64,000 bases of DNA from Brachionus plicatilis. Taxonomy: Eukaryota > Rotifera > Eurotatoria > Ploima > Brachionidae. A program made the translations under genes and the position numbers. Positions 11,121 to 24,100 of the stretch are shown one piece after another. Location of the stretch: the NCBI GenBank assembly GCA_010279815.1, contig QEOQ01000092.1, forward strand, positions 1,502,389 to 1,566,388. The letters run 5' to 3'. The first letter of the stretch is position 1. Every line of letters starts with the position of its first letter. The notes beneath the pieces are model-generated. The model was given only the letters and a program-made list of their open reading frames with translations. It was not told where the DNA came from and did not search any database.

Positions 11121-12957
11121 TTATAAAATTTTATTTTGACTCAAAATTAAATATTGTAGCCTAAATATTAATAACTAAAGATATTTTTTTAATTATTCGT
11201 TTTTATTTTGAACTTTGTAAAATTTATTTATAATAAAATTCACTAATGTTCTAAAAGCCTTATGATCATTTGACAAATAAAGACTATTTTCATAGAATCT
11301 TTATTCAATTTGATTTGATCTAAACAAATCTTCTCAATATAAACGTTTCTCGTTTTATTCTATTCAAAATAGAAGTTTTTTGTCTTATCTTGAAATATGT
11401 TTATATTTATTTTGAAAGCTAGAATCAAATCAAAATTTCAAATTCATAGGATTTAAAGTATATTAGACAAACCAAATAAAACTTAATGAAACCATTTTTG
11501 AGAGCAAGTCACTTAATGAATTCATATTTGGTTTTTGCTTCATAATCTCTAAAAATATTTTCAATAGGGATCGTTTAATTTTTTTAATAAATTTTTGAAC
11601 AGATCGATCAAATATTTCCTGTCTTAAAATTTCTATATCGATATAATTAATCGATTTGTACTCGTTTTTTGCAGCTAATTTTAGTTTTGTTCATGATATT
11701 TTGGATGGATGGATGGATGAGATGCATTAAAATTTTCCTGAGTACCAATCTTCAACATCATCATTCCTTCATTTTGTAAAAATAATTTCAAATTGAGAAA
11801 AAAAATGGTTGACTCAAAAGGAAATTTTCAATTTAAAAATGAATTTTAAGCCAAGAACCGCCGCATGACGTTTTCTAACTTTCTCAATTAAATTAAGAAA
11901 AATCAAAAGCTAAAACGATTTTGATTATTAGCTAAAAATGGCTAAAACTAAATTAAATCGCGTTTGAATTGTTTTTAAATCTTTTTGAACTTGATAAAGA
12001 GCATTTTTTTTCTGATGTGATTAAAAAAAATTCAAAATTAATATTGGATTGTATTATGAAAATTTACTCTTATTTACTGCTTTTTTTAGCTTTTTGAAGC
12101 AAAATTGTCTTTTATCAAATAAAATCTCAGTCGGCAAAAATTTATTTAGCTAGAAAAAAAATTTTAGTTTTCAAGTATTTATTCGCAATAATGAATCAAC
12201 TGTTTACCTCTTAATTCAAAGTTTTAAAGTCAGTTTTCTTTTAATCCTTTAAACCTAGTAATTTTATTTTGGCGAAGACAAAATAAAGTGACCCTAGAGA
12301 TTTAGAATATTTTCAGACCACTCAAGCCGTTTTCTGAGGATAATGATCCAATTTGGTTCCTTCCTTGGCCCGGCGTACAGTTCTTCATTTGAAATTATAG
12401 TTGGACAAAACTATAAAACAAAATTGAAAAAATTGATTGAATTAATTAAGAAAAATAAACTATTTTACCGTTTTATCTATTGGATAAAAAAAAGCAAAAA
12501 TCGCAAAAAGGCCCTTTTATTTTTAAAAATGCTAGGGACCATTTATTCACTCCCTCGTTATTTTCAATTTAAATGCAGCATAAAATGCATAATTCAAAAA
12601 AATAATTTTGTTCTACAAAAAAAAATCGATTTAAATTCGAAATTTTTCTTAAATGCTGATCTATTTTAAAAAAATATGATTTTCATGATGACCTAAACTC
12701 ATGATTATATAATTATTCAATGCACCAAAGTTTCATTTTTAACTTGGGTTTATTTGATACTAGATTGATTTTAACATTTCGTTTATTACATCATTTGTCA
12801 ATGTACTTGAAATATTAGACACAAAAGACGAGAGAGTTAAATTTTGAATTTTAAATATAATTTTAGGAGTGCTAATGTAAGGCTAAAGTTAGTCAGCTTG
12901 AGTCGATTAATCCAATTTTTTTTCTATTTTTTGCTCTCTGATAGCTGATAACTGCTT
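11121..12957. other. Intergenic region, no supported gene
   Basis: Contains a short (TGGA)4 tract near 11702-11718. The only sizeable open frame, at 12343-12669, is Lys/Phe/Ile-rich without any motif and begins at a non-ATG or weak ATG; I do not regard it as a gene. Confidence 0.5.
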
Positions 12958-13092
12958 ATGACTAAGGTAATTAGCAAAATTAAGCATACCGACAAGGATT
13001 CAGCTAAATCTTTTGTCGACTTTTTTCTTAGCAGATACGGGGAGCTGACCACCAGAGAGACCAATGCAGGATTCTGGAGTGATCTATATTAA
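12958..13092 (+). pseudogene. Possible retroelement integrase fragment
   Basis: A 44-codon ATG frame is distinctly richer in GC than its surroundings. It encodes IKHTDKDSAKSFVDFFLSRY then GELTTRETNAGFWSDLY. The pattern resembles the middle of an LTR-retrotransposon (gypsy/BEL type) integrase core, where an SA..F...F..RYG segment is followed by a TD.GT.F strand carrying the second catalytic Asp. Here the expected TDRGT has become TTRETNAG, so the Asp is lost. No LTRs, reverse transcriptase or other integrase parts flank it. It is either a short decayed remnant or a chance resemblance. Confidence 0.4.
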
Positions 13093-14613
13093 AATTCATC
13101 TTTTTAAATATGTGAAGATTTTTTCCAAATTTTTTAAAAAACAAAAATTGGGCAGATTTTTTTTGAGACTTTTTGTTGAATATTACTTTCGAAAATGCGT
13201 AAGCAAAATTTTCGTTAGTTCAATCACAAAATTTCGAAATTTACAAACAAAAAATTTTACTTTCGTTTAGAGTTTTTCAAAGTATGCTTTTAGTTAGAAT
13301 TCTTAAAAAACGAAAGATTAGTCTTTCTTCTAAAAACAATTTTTCGATCCAAAAAAGCAATTAATTAAATTATAAATTAATAAGCAATAGCTTTATTATA
13401 TCATCACAAATATCATCTGCTTCAGTATGATCTGCTAAATTTCGAGTCCTATTTAGACTTAAATTAAATCCTAAACTTAACGTATTTTCTTATTTTTTAA
13501 GACATGTAACTTAAGGGTGTTAAAAATGAAAAAGGATTTGAACGTGACATGTCACTAAATTTTAAATGATATGTCACATAAATAGAGCAAATACGTTAAC
13601 TTAAATAAAAGCTCTTTTTAAATTTTAACTTCTAAATAATGTTCCGTTTTGTTATTTAAAAAATTAGAAATTCAATTGCTTAAAATTCAATAAAAATCTT
13701 TTCAATTATCTATTGAAGATTTAATCTGTAGAATTGACCATGGTTTTGAATAATCGATTCAAGTTTTAGTATAAACTTTATAAAAGTTTAGTTGATACGC
13801 AGAAAACGAACCCAAAAATTTTTTTTATTAGCAGCAATGCTTTCCAACAAAATATAACTTATTAGGTTTTATATAAGGAGTTAGAAATATAAATAAAATA
13901 TTTAGCATTTGAATTAAACTAAAGGAAAGCATTTCAAATTTTGAATATTTCAAACTTGTTTTATAATTTTGTGTTCTCTAAGGTACTTCTTAATTTTCTC
14001 TTAAATTAGAAATTATAATAATAAAATAATTTCTTTCAATTAATTATATCTTTTAATTTTTTATTTGAAGTCTTTTAGAATTTGAAAATGAAATCAAAAT
14101 AAGTTTATTTAAATTTTTTCTAAGCTTAAACCTTTTTAGAAAATAAGGAAATTTTAAGTGATGAATTAAATAAACAATTAGTATTATGCAAAAATTTATT
14201 TTTATTATAATTTCAAAATCTGTTATACCTTGGTTTGTTTATGAACATAATTCTAGATTTAAATTTTTGATTTGAATTACAGAATTTTCAAAATTTCTTA
14301 AGAGTAAATAATCTTTTTTTTGTTGAATAATTTTAATTTTTGATTACTAAAAATATTATTCTAAGCTTAACGGTTTCAAAGCAACCAAAGGTAAATTTTT
14401 AATTTCAAACCAAGTTATAACAAATTTTTTTCTACGAAAAATGCATTTTAAAATGAAAAAAATTTATTGTGACTTTGGTTTTGCATAAATTTCAACATAA
14501 AATTATTGAGTCAAATCTTTGTATTTGACGCAATATCAATATACCGAACTGAAATTAATAAATTAACATTTAACAATTACAATAGATCAATTTTTAGAAA
14601 AATAAAAAAAGAT
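13093..14613. other. Intergenic region, nothing recognised
   Basis: AT-rich sequence with chance Lys/Phe-rich frames only; it includes whatever promoter serves the MARVEL gene. Confidence 0.5.
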
Positions 14614-15728
14614 ATGAACGAAAATTCAAACCCAGGATTTAGCAATATACATGCAGCTCCATCAATTCATCAACCAAATACTCCAAATTTTCAACAACGG
14701 ATTTTATTTAATAGAAAATACATTTTATCAATTCATGGAATTTTGCGAGTAGCTTTAATTGTAAGTTTGATTTTTTTTCTTGATTTAATTAGGTGAATTT
14801 AATTATTAATCTATAGTTTCTCAATTTTAAGTTTTGGTTTCCATATTTAACATTAATTTTTTAACAAAATGGGTTTTAAATTGATTTTTAACTTAGTTAA
14901 AATCATTATTTTTTTAACTTTTTTGACTTTTCCATAATTTATGGTATACTCTTGAAAATAAATGAAAAAAAAATTTGGACATTTTAAAATTGTTTAAAAA
15001 TTATTATAACAATCCTTTTTTAAATGCAAAAAGTTAAATAACAACTAATAATTTCATGTAATTACCTGCAAATATTCATAATTTTATTTTCTACAGTTAA
15101 ATTGATTTTTTTATAATTAAGTTCAATTTGTAAATCCTTAATATTTATTTTTTAAAATAACTTTTTAAATTAAGATATTTCAATTCGCGGCATGGGTTTC
15201 AGCAGCAGCAGTTTTAAAGCCAAATAGTGAATCAAACACTACTTTGCAAGGAGATTTACTTGCCTCTCGATCAGCCTATTTATTTTTCTCAATTACAGGC
15301 TTTATTATTGCGATTTTATTTTTATTACTCAATATTTTAAATATCATTAGCTTGGGTTTTTTAAATCGATTGCCTTGGAATCTTCTTGTAAAAATTTAAA
15401 TTTTAAAGTTTGATTTTTTTAACGATTTTTTGTTAAGGTTGTAATAACAGACCTTTTATGGCTTATACCTACTTTTGTTGTTTCAATAGTAGCAGCAGTT
15501 CGAGAAACTCAAGTGAAGAGTTTAGAAAGCAATCAGGATATGTTCAACATTGGAGCATTTGGATCGGCAGCAGTAATATTATGATAAATTTTATTTGAAT
15601 TAATTATTTTTTTATTTTAAAAGTTTTTTGGATTTTTGTGTACGATTATATATTGCGTTGATGCTGGTCTTCATATTGTTCCAATAATAAAAAATGGTAT
15701 CCATTCACCTCCACCATATACACCTTAA
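14614..15728 (+). CDS. Four-TM MARVEL-domain membrane protein
   Basis: Exons 14614-14760, 15175-15387, 15438-15572 and 15624-15728, all phase 0, give 199 residues. The start is the first ATG after in-frame upstream non-coding sequence. Four hydrophobic segments fit a MARVEL fold: LSIHGILRVALIIFQFAAWV (about 35-60), SAYLFFSITGFIIAILFLLL (about 82-105), LLWLIPTFVVSIVAAV (about 125-142) and FFGFLCTIIYCVDAGLHIV (about 166-185). Their order and spacing resemble CKLF-like/CMTM, MAL or plasmolipin-type proteins of membrane traffic. The N-terminus is Asn/Pro-rich and cytosolic by the family topology. The protein ends HSPPPYTP, containing a PPPY motif of the kind bound by WW domains of NEDD4-family ligases, a plausible sorting signal. 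The exact subfamily is not resolved. Confidence 0.75.
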
Positions 15729-17818
15729 AAATTTTGATGATTTTAACTGTAAAATTAAGCAATATTCCATTAACATTTCTATTAATATTTTTAATATGCT
15801 TTCAACTTTATGTTTTACCTGAGAGATTTTTTAAAAAAGGATAGTTTTTTAATTATTTTTTATAAATTTAAAGATCAAATTATTTTAAAATAAATTCTAA
15901 ATAATTTCTTTTATTTTTAGATGGCCATTTTGATTCCGGTTCTAAGGAAAAAAATAGCTTGAAGTCATTTTATATGTCATATGCCACGATTTGACTCTTT
16001 TTTATATTCATTGGCATTAACAGTATGTGCATTTTAAAAAAAAATTAATGTTTAGTGTTCTTGTCAGCTGGGTTTTTACTTAAGATGATTAATCCTTGAA
16101 GTCGCTTAAAAATGAATGCAATATAAGGTATTTTTTGTCTGTCTGATGGAATTTATTCAAAGGCTCAAATCAATTTTAAGCTACCGCATTTCATAAAAAA
16201 GAATTTACCACAGATAGAGGAAACTTTCTAGTATTTGTGACATAAATTTTGCTTTCGATTGTTTTTCTCATAAAAAATTAATTTTTATAAATTATTTGAA
16301 TCAAACAAACATTATTAACGATTCAGTTCTGCTAAAAATCTTCAAACTAAACAGGAATTTAATCACGTTTAGCATAGATTTTGCACCAGATTGCTGAACT
16401 TTGCTACTTTGACGAAAATAATTTAAAGCTTATATAGAAAGAACGATTTATTATTTTTATCATTTTATTGTTCAAATTTCACAATTAAAAAAGAATTATT
16501 AGTTTGTTTTAATAAACTTTAATTTATTAGTATTTTATGTTCTAAAAGAAAAGAATGTTACACGAGAGAAAACGAGTTTCTCACAAAGAGATGACTAAAG
16601 ATAATGGATCATAATAATTCTGTTCTTTAAGATTAGATTTTGGAATCTTTTAGAAGCAATTAGACCTGATTTTTTAATTTTTCGTTTATAAAATCAGAAA
16701 TGTATAAACAACTCAAAAAAAAAAGTTTTCCAAAATATTTAAATGAATAAACTAATTATAATGCAGCATTGTGTCAAAGGAAAGAAACGCATGCTTTTTA
16801 TTAGTTTATTGAGGTTTGAATTTTTTTAATATCAGATAGGATTTTCATTTTGAAATATTTTTCGCTCTATTCTTTGTGGTACGAAAATTGAAAATTAAAA
16901 ATGGGTTATTAAACGAAAAAACAAGGAAGTGGTTCAATTGAAATTTTGTTTATGATCTGTTATAATCAGATATTTTGATATTTAAGGAAATAACTTGTTG
17001 TCATTTGTGAATAAAGATAAATTGAAAAATTAATTTCCAACAGGAAAATTACAAATTCTATCGAGCCGAATTAGTCAAAGAAAGGTTCATAGAGAAAAAT
17101 GTCTTAGTCTGTCAAAATTTTCTAAATAATGTATCCAAATCCATTTTTGAAACTAAACAGACTTGATGTCAAAAAATGAATGATTTGAATTTGATAAAGT
17201 AAATTCCATACGCTTTTAGAAGCTAAACTCAATTCATTTCCTTTTACACATTATTTTTGTGATCAAGTTAAATATATTTTTGTAAATATTATGTGTATTT
17301 TTTCGTCTTTTAATAAAAATTTTCATTTAATTTTGAAAAAGCATGAAAAAAGTGCGATGCTTCAATTTTTTTTTTAGATAAATGGGAGCTAATTTTGCAA
17401 TTTTTTACATTGAAATTAAATAGATTTCATCGAACATAGAATATTTAGTTTTTGTTGCTTTAAAACAAAAATCTTTAAATTTTATTTGCATTTCTAAACA
17501 AATAAGAAAATAATCATTCATTCAATACTTAAACATACATAAATTTTCATTCAATTCTTTTATTAAAAAAACATAAGATAATTAAGGATAAAGTAAATTG
17601 GAATTTTTTATTACTTAAATATATTAAAAAGTCTTTTTAAAGAATATTCATAATCAATTTAAAAACACAAGCTTAAAATCCATAGCAAAAATTGAATAAA
17701 TCATTATCTACTAGAAAAGTTATCTTTTAAAAAAATATCCATAAAAAAAGCGAAAAAAAAACTCTGGTTTAAATAAAATAATGGAATTCATTAATACATA
17801 TCATTAAAAATATAAAAA

Positions 17819-17930
17819 CAACCGGTCCGTCCGTCGCGTACTATTTGCATCGTCCTATATGCACCGTTTCGTCTGGCCATGTCAATCTTGTCGGTCTTGC
17901 AGTCTTATTGTATCGGTATCGGCATGATAT
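17819..17930. other. GC-rich island of unknown origin
   Basis: About 110 bp begin CAACCGGTCCGTCCGTCGCG and end near ATCGGTATCGGCATGA. They stand out as CpG- and GC-rich within extreme AT DNA. No open frame, tRNA cloverleaf or inverted repeat explains the stretch. It could be a repeat fragment or a regulatory element. Confidence 0.4.
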
Positions 17931-18889
17931 TCATTAATAAATAGAAAATAATTGAAAATCTTTTTAATATTTTTAGTTTTTTTTTAATTTTATCTAATTT
18001 TAAATTCAACAATAAACAATTTATCAATTTCATATAAAAATTTAAAGGAATTCACTCTAAATCAATGTTTAATCTTAAAATTCAGCATCCAAGGTATCGT
18101 CCGAAGTTAACATTACTAGAATCAAATATCAAATTGGACGTCTAATTACTTTTTGGCAAAGTAAAATTTTTGATCAATTCCATTTTTCAAATTAGATTAA
18201 AGCATGTTTAAATGCGCAATTAAATTTCATCGATTTTTTAAATTTTTGAAAAAGAATTTTAATTTGTAAAAATGCATTGAAATTTAAATACAATTTAGAT
18301 ACAATTTAAATACCATACTTTTTTCTATATTTGAAATAAGACTAAATATTCAGTCACTTTTATATTTTAAAATTGTTTATTTTAAGAAAAGTTTCATATG
18401 TATTCAATACTTTTGGTATTAAATTATTTGTTAATAATTTTTTTTCAAAACAGAAACATTTTTTTTATAAAGTTTTTCAATTCTTTTCAAAATTGTTTTA
18501 AGCATCGGTTTCGATATTTGATATTTTCAAGTAAAATATTTTTACTTGAAAATATTTTTTTGGAGAAATCGAATAATTGCGGTAAAACTAAATCAAATTA
18601 AATTTCATAAATTAAAATTTTTATTAGTATTGACATTATTCACTGAACCATAATTTTTTAATAATTTCTGATTTTAAATTCGATCCCAAAAGCCATTAAC
18701 CTAATTTTTGAAAACAAATAAAGCTAACTTATTTGAATGTAAAATCTGACCTATTGACAACAAATATCTTAAAATATTCTTTCAAAATTAGATAAAATCT
18801 TTTTTGCTAATATGCAAGTTAAATTAAAATTTACTTCAGTTAAATAGATTTAGACCAGTAAAATCTTTATTTTCTTTTTCCAAATTTAG

Positions 18890-18966
18890 ATATACTGTGC
18901 TTCTTCCTTTTCCCGTTGAATAAACTCAAAACCTAAGCGATGATACGCGTCACCTACTCCCTCTTA
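18890..18966 (-). other. Exon-like stretch, possible terminal exon
   Basis: On the minus strand a pyrimidine-rich acceptor ending TTTTAAG is followed by an open frame reading EGVGDAYHRLGFEFIQREKE then EAQYI and a stop. Codon use is balanced, unlike nearby noise. No partner exon upstream on the minus strand was found, so it may be the last exon of an unresolved gene or a pseudogene fragment. Confidence 0.25.
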
Positions 18967-21178
18967 AAACAAATATGATATTTTACTGTATTTCACTCTA
19001 GAATTACTCATTTTTTGATTTTTTTTCTATGATTTAAGACATTGATAAATATTTTCATTTATATTCATTGAGTTAATATTAAAATTTTCTAATTTATTTG
19101 TTGAAAAATAAAAACTGAAGCATTATCCTTTTTATCCTAATGGTCCTTTTAAGACCAAATATTCATTTTTAAAATTTGTGTCAAGAACATGTAAGATCTT
19201 GTTCAAGATCTAGCCGAAGAAATTTAGAAGTTTATTGAATTTGTCTGGGCAATGATCTTAACATAATACTAATGGATCTTTGATTGAACTAAATGTCTTT
19301 GTTTGCTTATGTAGCATTTTAAATCCAAGTCTATTCATAAACAATATATGAAAAAAACAGTTAAATAAAAAAATAAATAAATAGTTGAAATGACCATAAA
19401 GCAAAGCTTGACAATTTTTATTTTGACTAAAATCAATTTTTTTGAATAAAAAATTCAGAATAAAAGTTCATGGTAAAATTCACGTATGCATAAATAGACT
19501 TAGCATATTTAAAAAAAAAAGAAACTCTAATCATAAATTATAATTATAACCTAAAATTTTTGGGATAACTTTATTGACTAAGTAAGCTGAGGAAACGAAG
19601 GCTTATTTGCAAAAAAGGCTATGATAAATTTTTTCTAGAATGAAAAAAAAATCAAATGAGGCATTGAGATGTGTTGAAAATTTAGGTTTTAGATTATTTT
19701 ATTTTTTCATCAAAGGAAAATATGGATCTATAAGTATTGTTTTATTTTGAAGGCAAAAGTTTAAAAAATCTTCGAAAATTGTTTAAATCATCTCTATTTT
19801 GAATTAATCTTGTCAAGATTTAAACTCAAGTAACATAGATGTTACGCAAAATGACAGCTAAGTTTTTTTTCAATATACAGAGCGTTGTGAATTTTTTAGC
19901 ATTTTTATTGGAAATAATCCAATTTATTTTTCAACAGGATATCTTTTGTTAATTTATTTGTAATTTTTTTTTCAGTTTTTACAATATTCTATGAAACTAT
20001 TTGCCAATATAAGGATATTAATTAAATTTTTACCTAAAGCCATTTAAGCTGTTTTAGCAATTTCTTATAAATCATTATATTTGAAGTGTTCTTAAAGCTC
20101 TTTCAAAATCTATGTGATTTTTATTCATTGTTATTTTTTGACAATTTTTTTTTTCTAAATAAATACGATTTTTAATTGAATGAATGGCTTTAAATTAAAT
20201 GCTTAGACGAATTTTAAACACTAGGATGACATGCAAAGTATTTTTAAATTTTGGACTTGTAAAATAAAGTTCATATTTGATTTATCAATAAAAAAAAAAA
20301 AAATCAAAAACATTCTATTTTTAAAATTTTTTTAACCCTAATAGTACGTCTGGTGTCAAAGGGAATACTGGTAATTTTTTGTAGGATCAGATCAACTAAT
20401 TAAAAAAGGAGCAGGTTCATTGATTGTTATGGGTTGAATTAAAATTTCTTAACACAAATCTTATGTTTTTTTTTCGCTTATTCAGCTTGATGAATATTTT
20501 GATTAATTAACAGTTAGTAAAAACTAGTATCAAATTAATTTATTTAACTACTTTGCTTCTATGCTCTGTTTTGTTTTAGTTTTAGCAATTAAATAGTATC
20601 GATGAATATTTTTGCAAACTATTCTTCGAAAATAAAGAAATTTTCTTTTAAGCAAAAAGAACAATAGACACAAATCACGTTCAAAATTCGGAAAATATTT
20701 TAGCAAATCCGAAAGCAAATCTTGTTCATCAAATTGTGATAAATGTAAACGTAGTTATAGCCTCTTCGGCATTTAATTGATATTATTTAGTCGCATTCAA
20801 ATGTTCGACTATTGTTCTTTTTAAATTGACCTAGTAAATCTTAAGAGATGAGGGCTTTAGAAATATTCTTAATCCAAATAGTTTCTCTAGTTTCAGTTTA
20901 ATAAGCAACATTTGGTGTTTTGAATAAATATAACCTTTTAAAGAGTTTGACTTTTATTTTTTTTTAATCAAATAGAGTTGCTCAAGGTCATTATCAAAAT
21001 TCTAGTTTTCAATTAATTGAAAATATTTATAGCCTAAGCAAACTTTTTTAATTTCTAGTCTAATTTGCAAAATTAAGTCAAAATTTACCTTTTTTTTTTA
21101 CTTTTTCTTTTTTTTCTTTTGAAAAATTAAAGAATTAAAAAATTCCAAGTTTTCTAATTCAAAAGATGAAAATAAAAC

Positions 21179-24100
21179 ATGCGTAAAAATTTAAATAAGA
21201 AGAATTTAGTAACAAATTCTAAAAATCAAACCACACAAGAAGCTACCAGACTGAATTATGCTCTTGATGGGTCAAAATATTTAGACGAAACCAATAACAT
21301 AAATTTTGTAAGTGATGAATTTTCGTCCGATTTCGATACTTATAGTAAAAAAGGTAATTTTTTATAGGATTTTATTTTAAACCTTTATTAATCATCTAAT
21401 AAATTAACAATATAATTAATTAGAATTTTTTTTTAATGAAGAGTTCATATCCTGGGAATGTCTGCCTTTTTCATCAAAAAGGAACAAAAATAATAAAATT
21501 TTTCAGAAATTAAAAAAAAAGAAAAACGCCAAAACAAAGGAAAATAAACAACAGACTCTAGACAAAGATAAAAATATTGATAATAAAATTGCAAAAAATG
21601 AAATTTTTCGCTCACCTAAAATACTCGATAGTATAACTAACATCGATAATAATGAAAGTCAAAAGCACCACCAACCTTACATGACCAGTCTAAATAATTC
21701 GGCTTTTGGATTCGGATTCGATCTACAAGGAGGCAATGCTGAAAATCAACTAACATATATTGTAAATGTTCAACCAAATGGTGATGCAGCTAGTAAAGGA
21801 TTGCAAAATGGTACACTTTTACTTAAATTAAAAATATATATTTAGCCAATATTAAGTTTTTTTTTGTTTACTTCCAATTTCGTAAATCTAATGGATTTTT
21901 TTTTCTAATTTGAAAAATTCTTAGTGAAAGTTCTTGATTTGCTTGTCCAATAAAATTTCTCTAGTTGTAATAAGAGAGTCTAGGAATTTCATTTTATTTT
22001 ATATTTTAGGTTTTTAAATAGGCAGATAAACACTTGCCTATTTCAAATTGATAAATATTCCCAGTTTTTTTTTTGAGAAAACTTCTAAAATATTTCCTAA
22101 GATGGTTTGTTTGTTATAATTTTTGTAGACGGAATTAAAATAGTGCATTTAGGAAACAAAATAAAATGGCCAAAACTGAGTGACAGATTAAATCATTAAA
22201 TGGAAAGTATTTCAAGTACTTCATCGATTTTTTTCAACGAATGTAACAGGTGGGATCCTAGTAGTTGTAGCAGTATACATTAGAGCTTGAATAAAGTGCA
22301 GACAAAGCTCTAATGAGCTAAAGTAGACGTTTAATTGTGTTGATTCGGTATCTGAACATCGAATTTTCATCATTTAAATTAATTACTTAAATTCATATAA
22401 TTCATTAAATTAATTAAATTCTGAGCTCATAAAATATACTTGGCTAGTTTATTACATTGATTAACATTCTGTTTGTTATATCCTGGAAGGTAGACAATTT
22501 TAGTGTATTTTAAATGATTAAATACACTGGTCTCGTTTACAGAATTCGTGAGAATGAATTGTTTTTATTATAAAACATATGATTACAATTTCATTCTGTA
22601 AATGTCGTGGTTTTAAGCACGTTACGTTTCGTTTTCCTTTTAATTTTGAATTTCCTGTTCGTAAGTCTTTACCAAATAATTATATTGATAAAATTATGGG
22701 TTTAAAATAAAAAAAAAAAGAGTCATTATAATCTAATAATTATTTTGGATAGTACAAAAGTTCTAAAGCTAATTATAGTTTTTTTGTAACAATATTATCT
22801 CCAAAAAAATGATGCTATTCTTGACTATCTATAATTTTAAATGATACTGAATGCTTTTTAAAACAGGTCATAGCTTAATGAGAAAATCAACCAAATCTTT
22901 CTAATTAATTTTAGATTTAATTTAGTAATTTAATGATGGTTTTAATCTAGGCGAAGGATTGCATACTTTGAATATAAAATAATTTTTTTCTCTTAATAAC
23001 TAGTTAACAAAAATCGAGGGCAAAGTTATCAAATTAACTAGAATTTTTATTGCTTGTAAGGAAAAAAAATTCAAATTTAAAAAAGCAAACGTATTTTAAA
23101 ATTTACACTCAAGATTAACAAAAAGCTGAACACATTTTAACTTTTATTATTCTATTCAAATTTCGATTTTATAATTAGTTTTATTGTATCTAACCTAATC
23201 GGTTGATTTTAAATAATTTGGATTTTGTTTTTAGTTTACTGAGGATGGTTTTTGTTTTTGAAAAAATCTTACAATAAAACTCGTTAAAAGAATATTTTTA
23301 TTCTTTAATTAAATAGCAAAGGCTTAAGCTCTTCAAAGTAGAAATTTGTAAATTTTCTGAATTCATTTTTTTTTAAATAAAAAATTTCAAATGCTTATCA
23401 TCTAAAATTTATTTTTTTTAATAACACAATAATAAATACTTAGTAGCAAAAGATTCCGGCTGTTCATTACTTAAGTGGGCTTTGATTATTCTGAATAGTT
23501 TAAAGCTTAAAAAAGATAGTGTTCAATGAATAGTATAGATGCAATACTCTGAATTTTTGTAAAAACCAAAAATAAAATCCTTTTTTTAGATGACTAAAAT
23601 TTTAGGGATCTTATTCTAATAGAATTTCTACAAGGCTTCTGTCACTTTATTAATCTTATTACAGTAGTAATTTGATACAAATAATTACTAAATTTTAATT
23701 TTTAACGTTAATTTCCGTAATTTGACCAAATTTTAAGACAACTCGCGTAAATTCGTGATTTGTTTCGATTAGAATATTACGGTAATTTCCGTGAGTTATC
23801 GTCAAATTTTGTCAATTATGGGGAGATAACGTTAAAAATAGCCAAAATTAATTGGAAAAATCATTTTTCTTGAAATATTTAATTTGTTCAAATTTTTTTC
23901 TTAAAAATTTAGTTAAAAAAATTGCAAAATTTAATTTTTTCTTTTATTTCAAACAGACACAGAAAATGACAAAAAACAATGTAAAATTATTTTTAGTCTT
24001 ATTCTTAAAAATAACAATTTTGATTGAGTTTACAATTGACTTTAAAAAAAAAATCGTTAAGAAAAATAAATTAATGATTAGAAAATTCGCCATCAATTCT

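Larger units (their letters stand above)
15729..21178. other. Long intergenic region, few features
   Basis: Apart from the GC-rich island and exon-like stretch listed separately, I see only AT-rich DNA. A palindrome AGATCTTGTTCAAGATCT lies near 19194-19211. A short plus-strand exon-like piece near 20383-20438 follows a good acceptor (TTTTTTGTAG) and encodes GSDQLIKKGAGSLIVMG before a stop; its meaning is unknown. Confidence 0.4.

Noticed and set aside
12343..12669. 108-codon plus-strand ORF
   Set aside because: Lys/Ile/Phe-dominated, no motif, no splice context or promoter signal.
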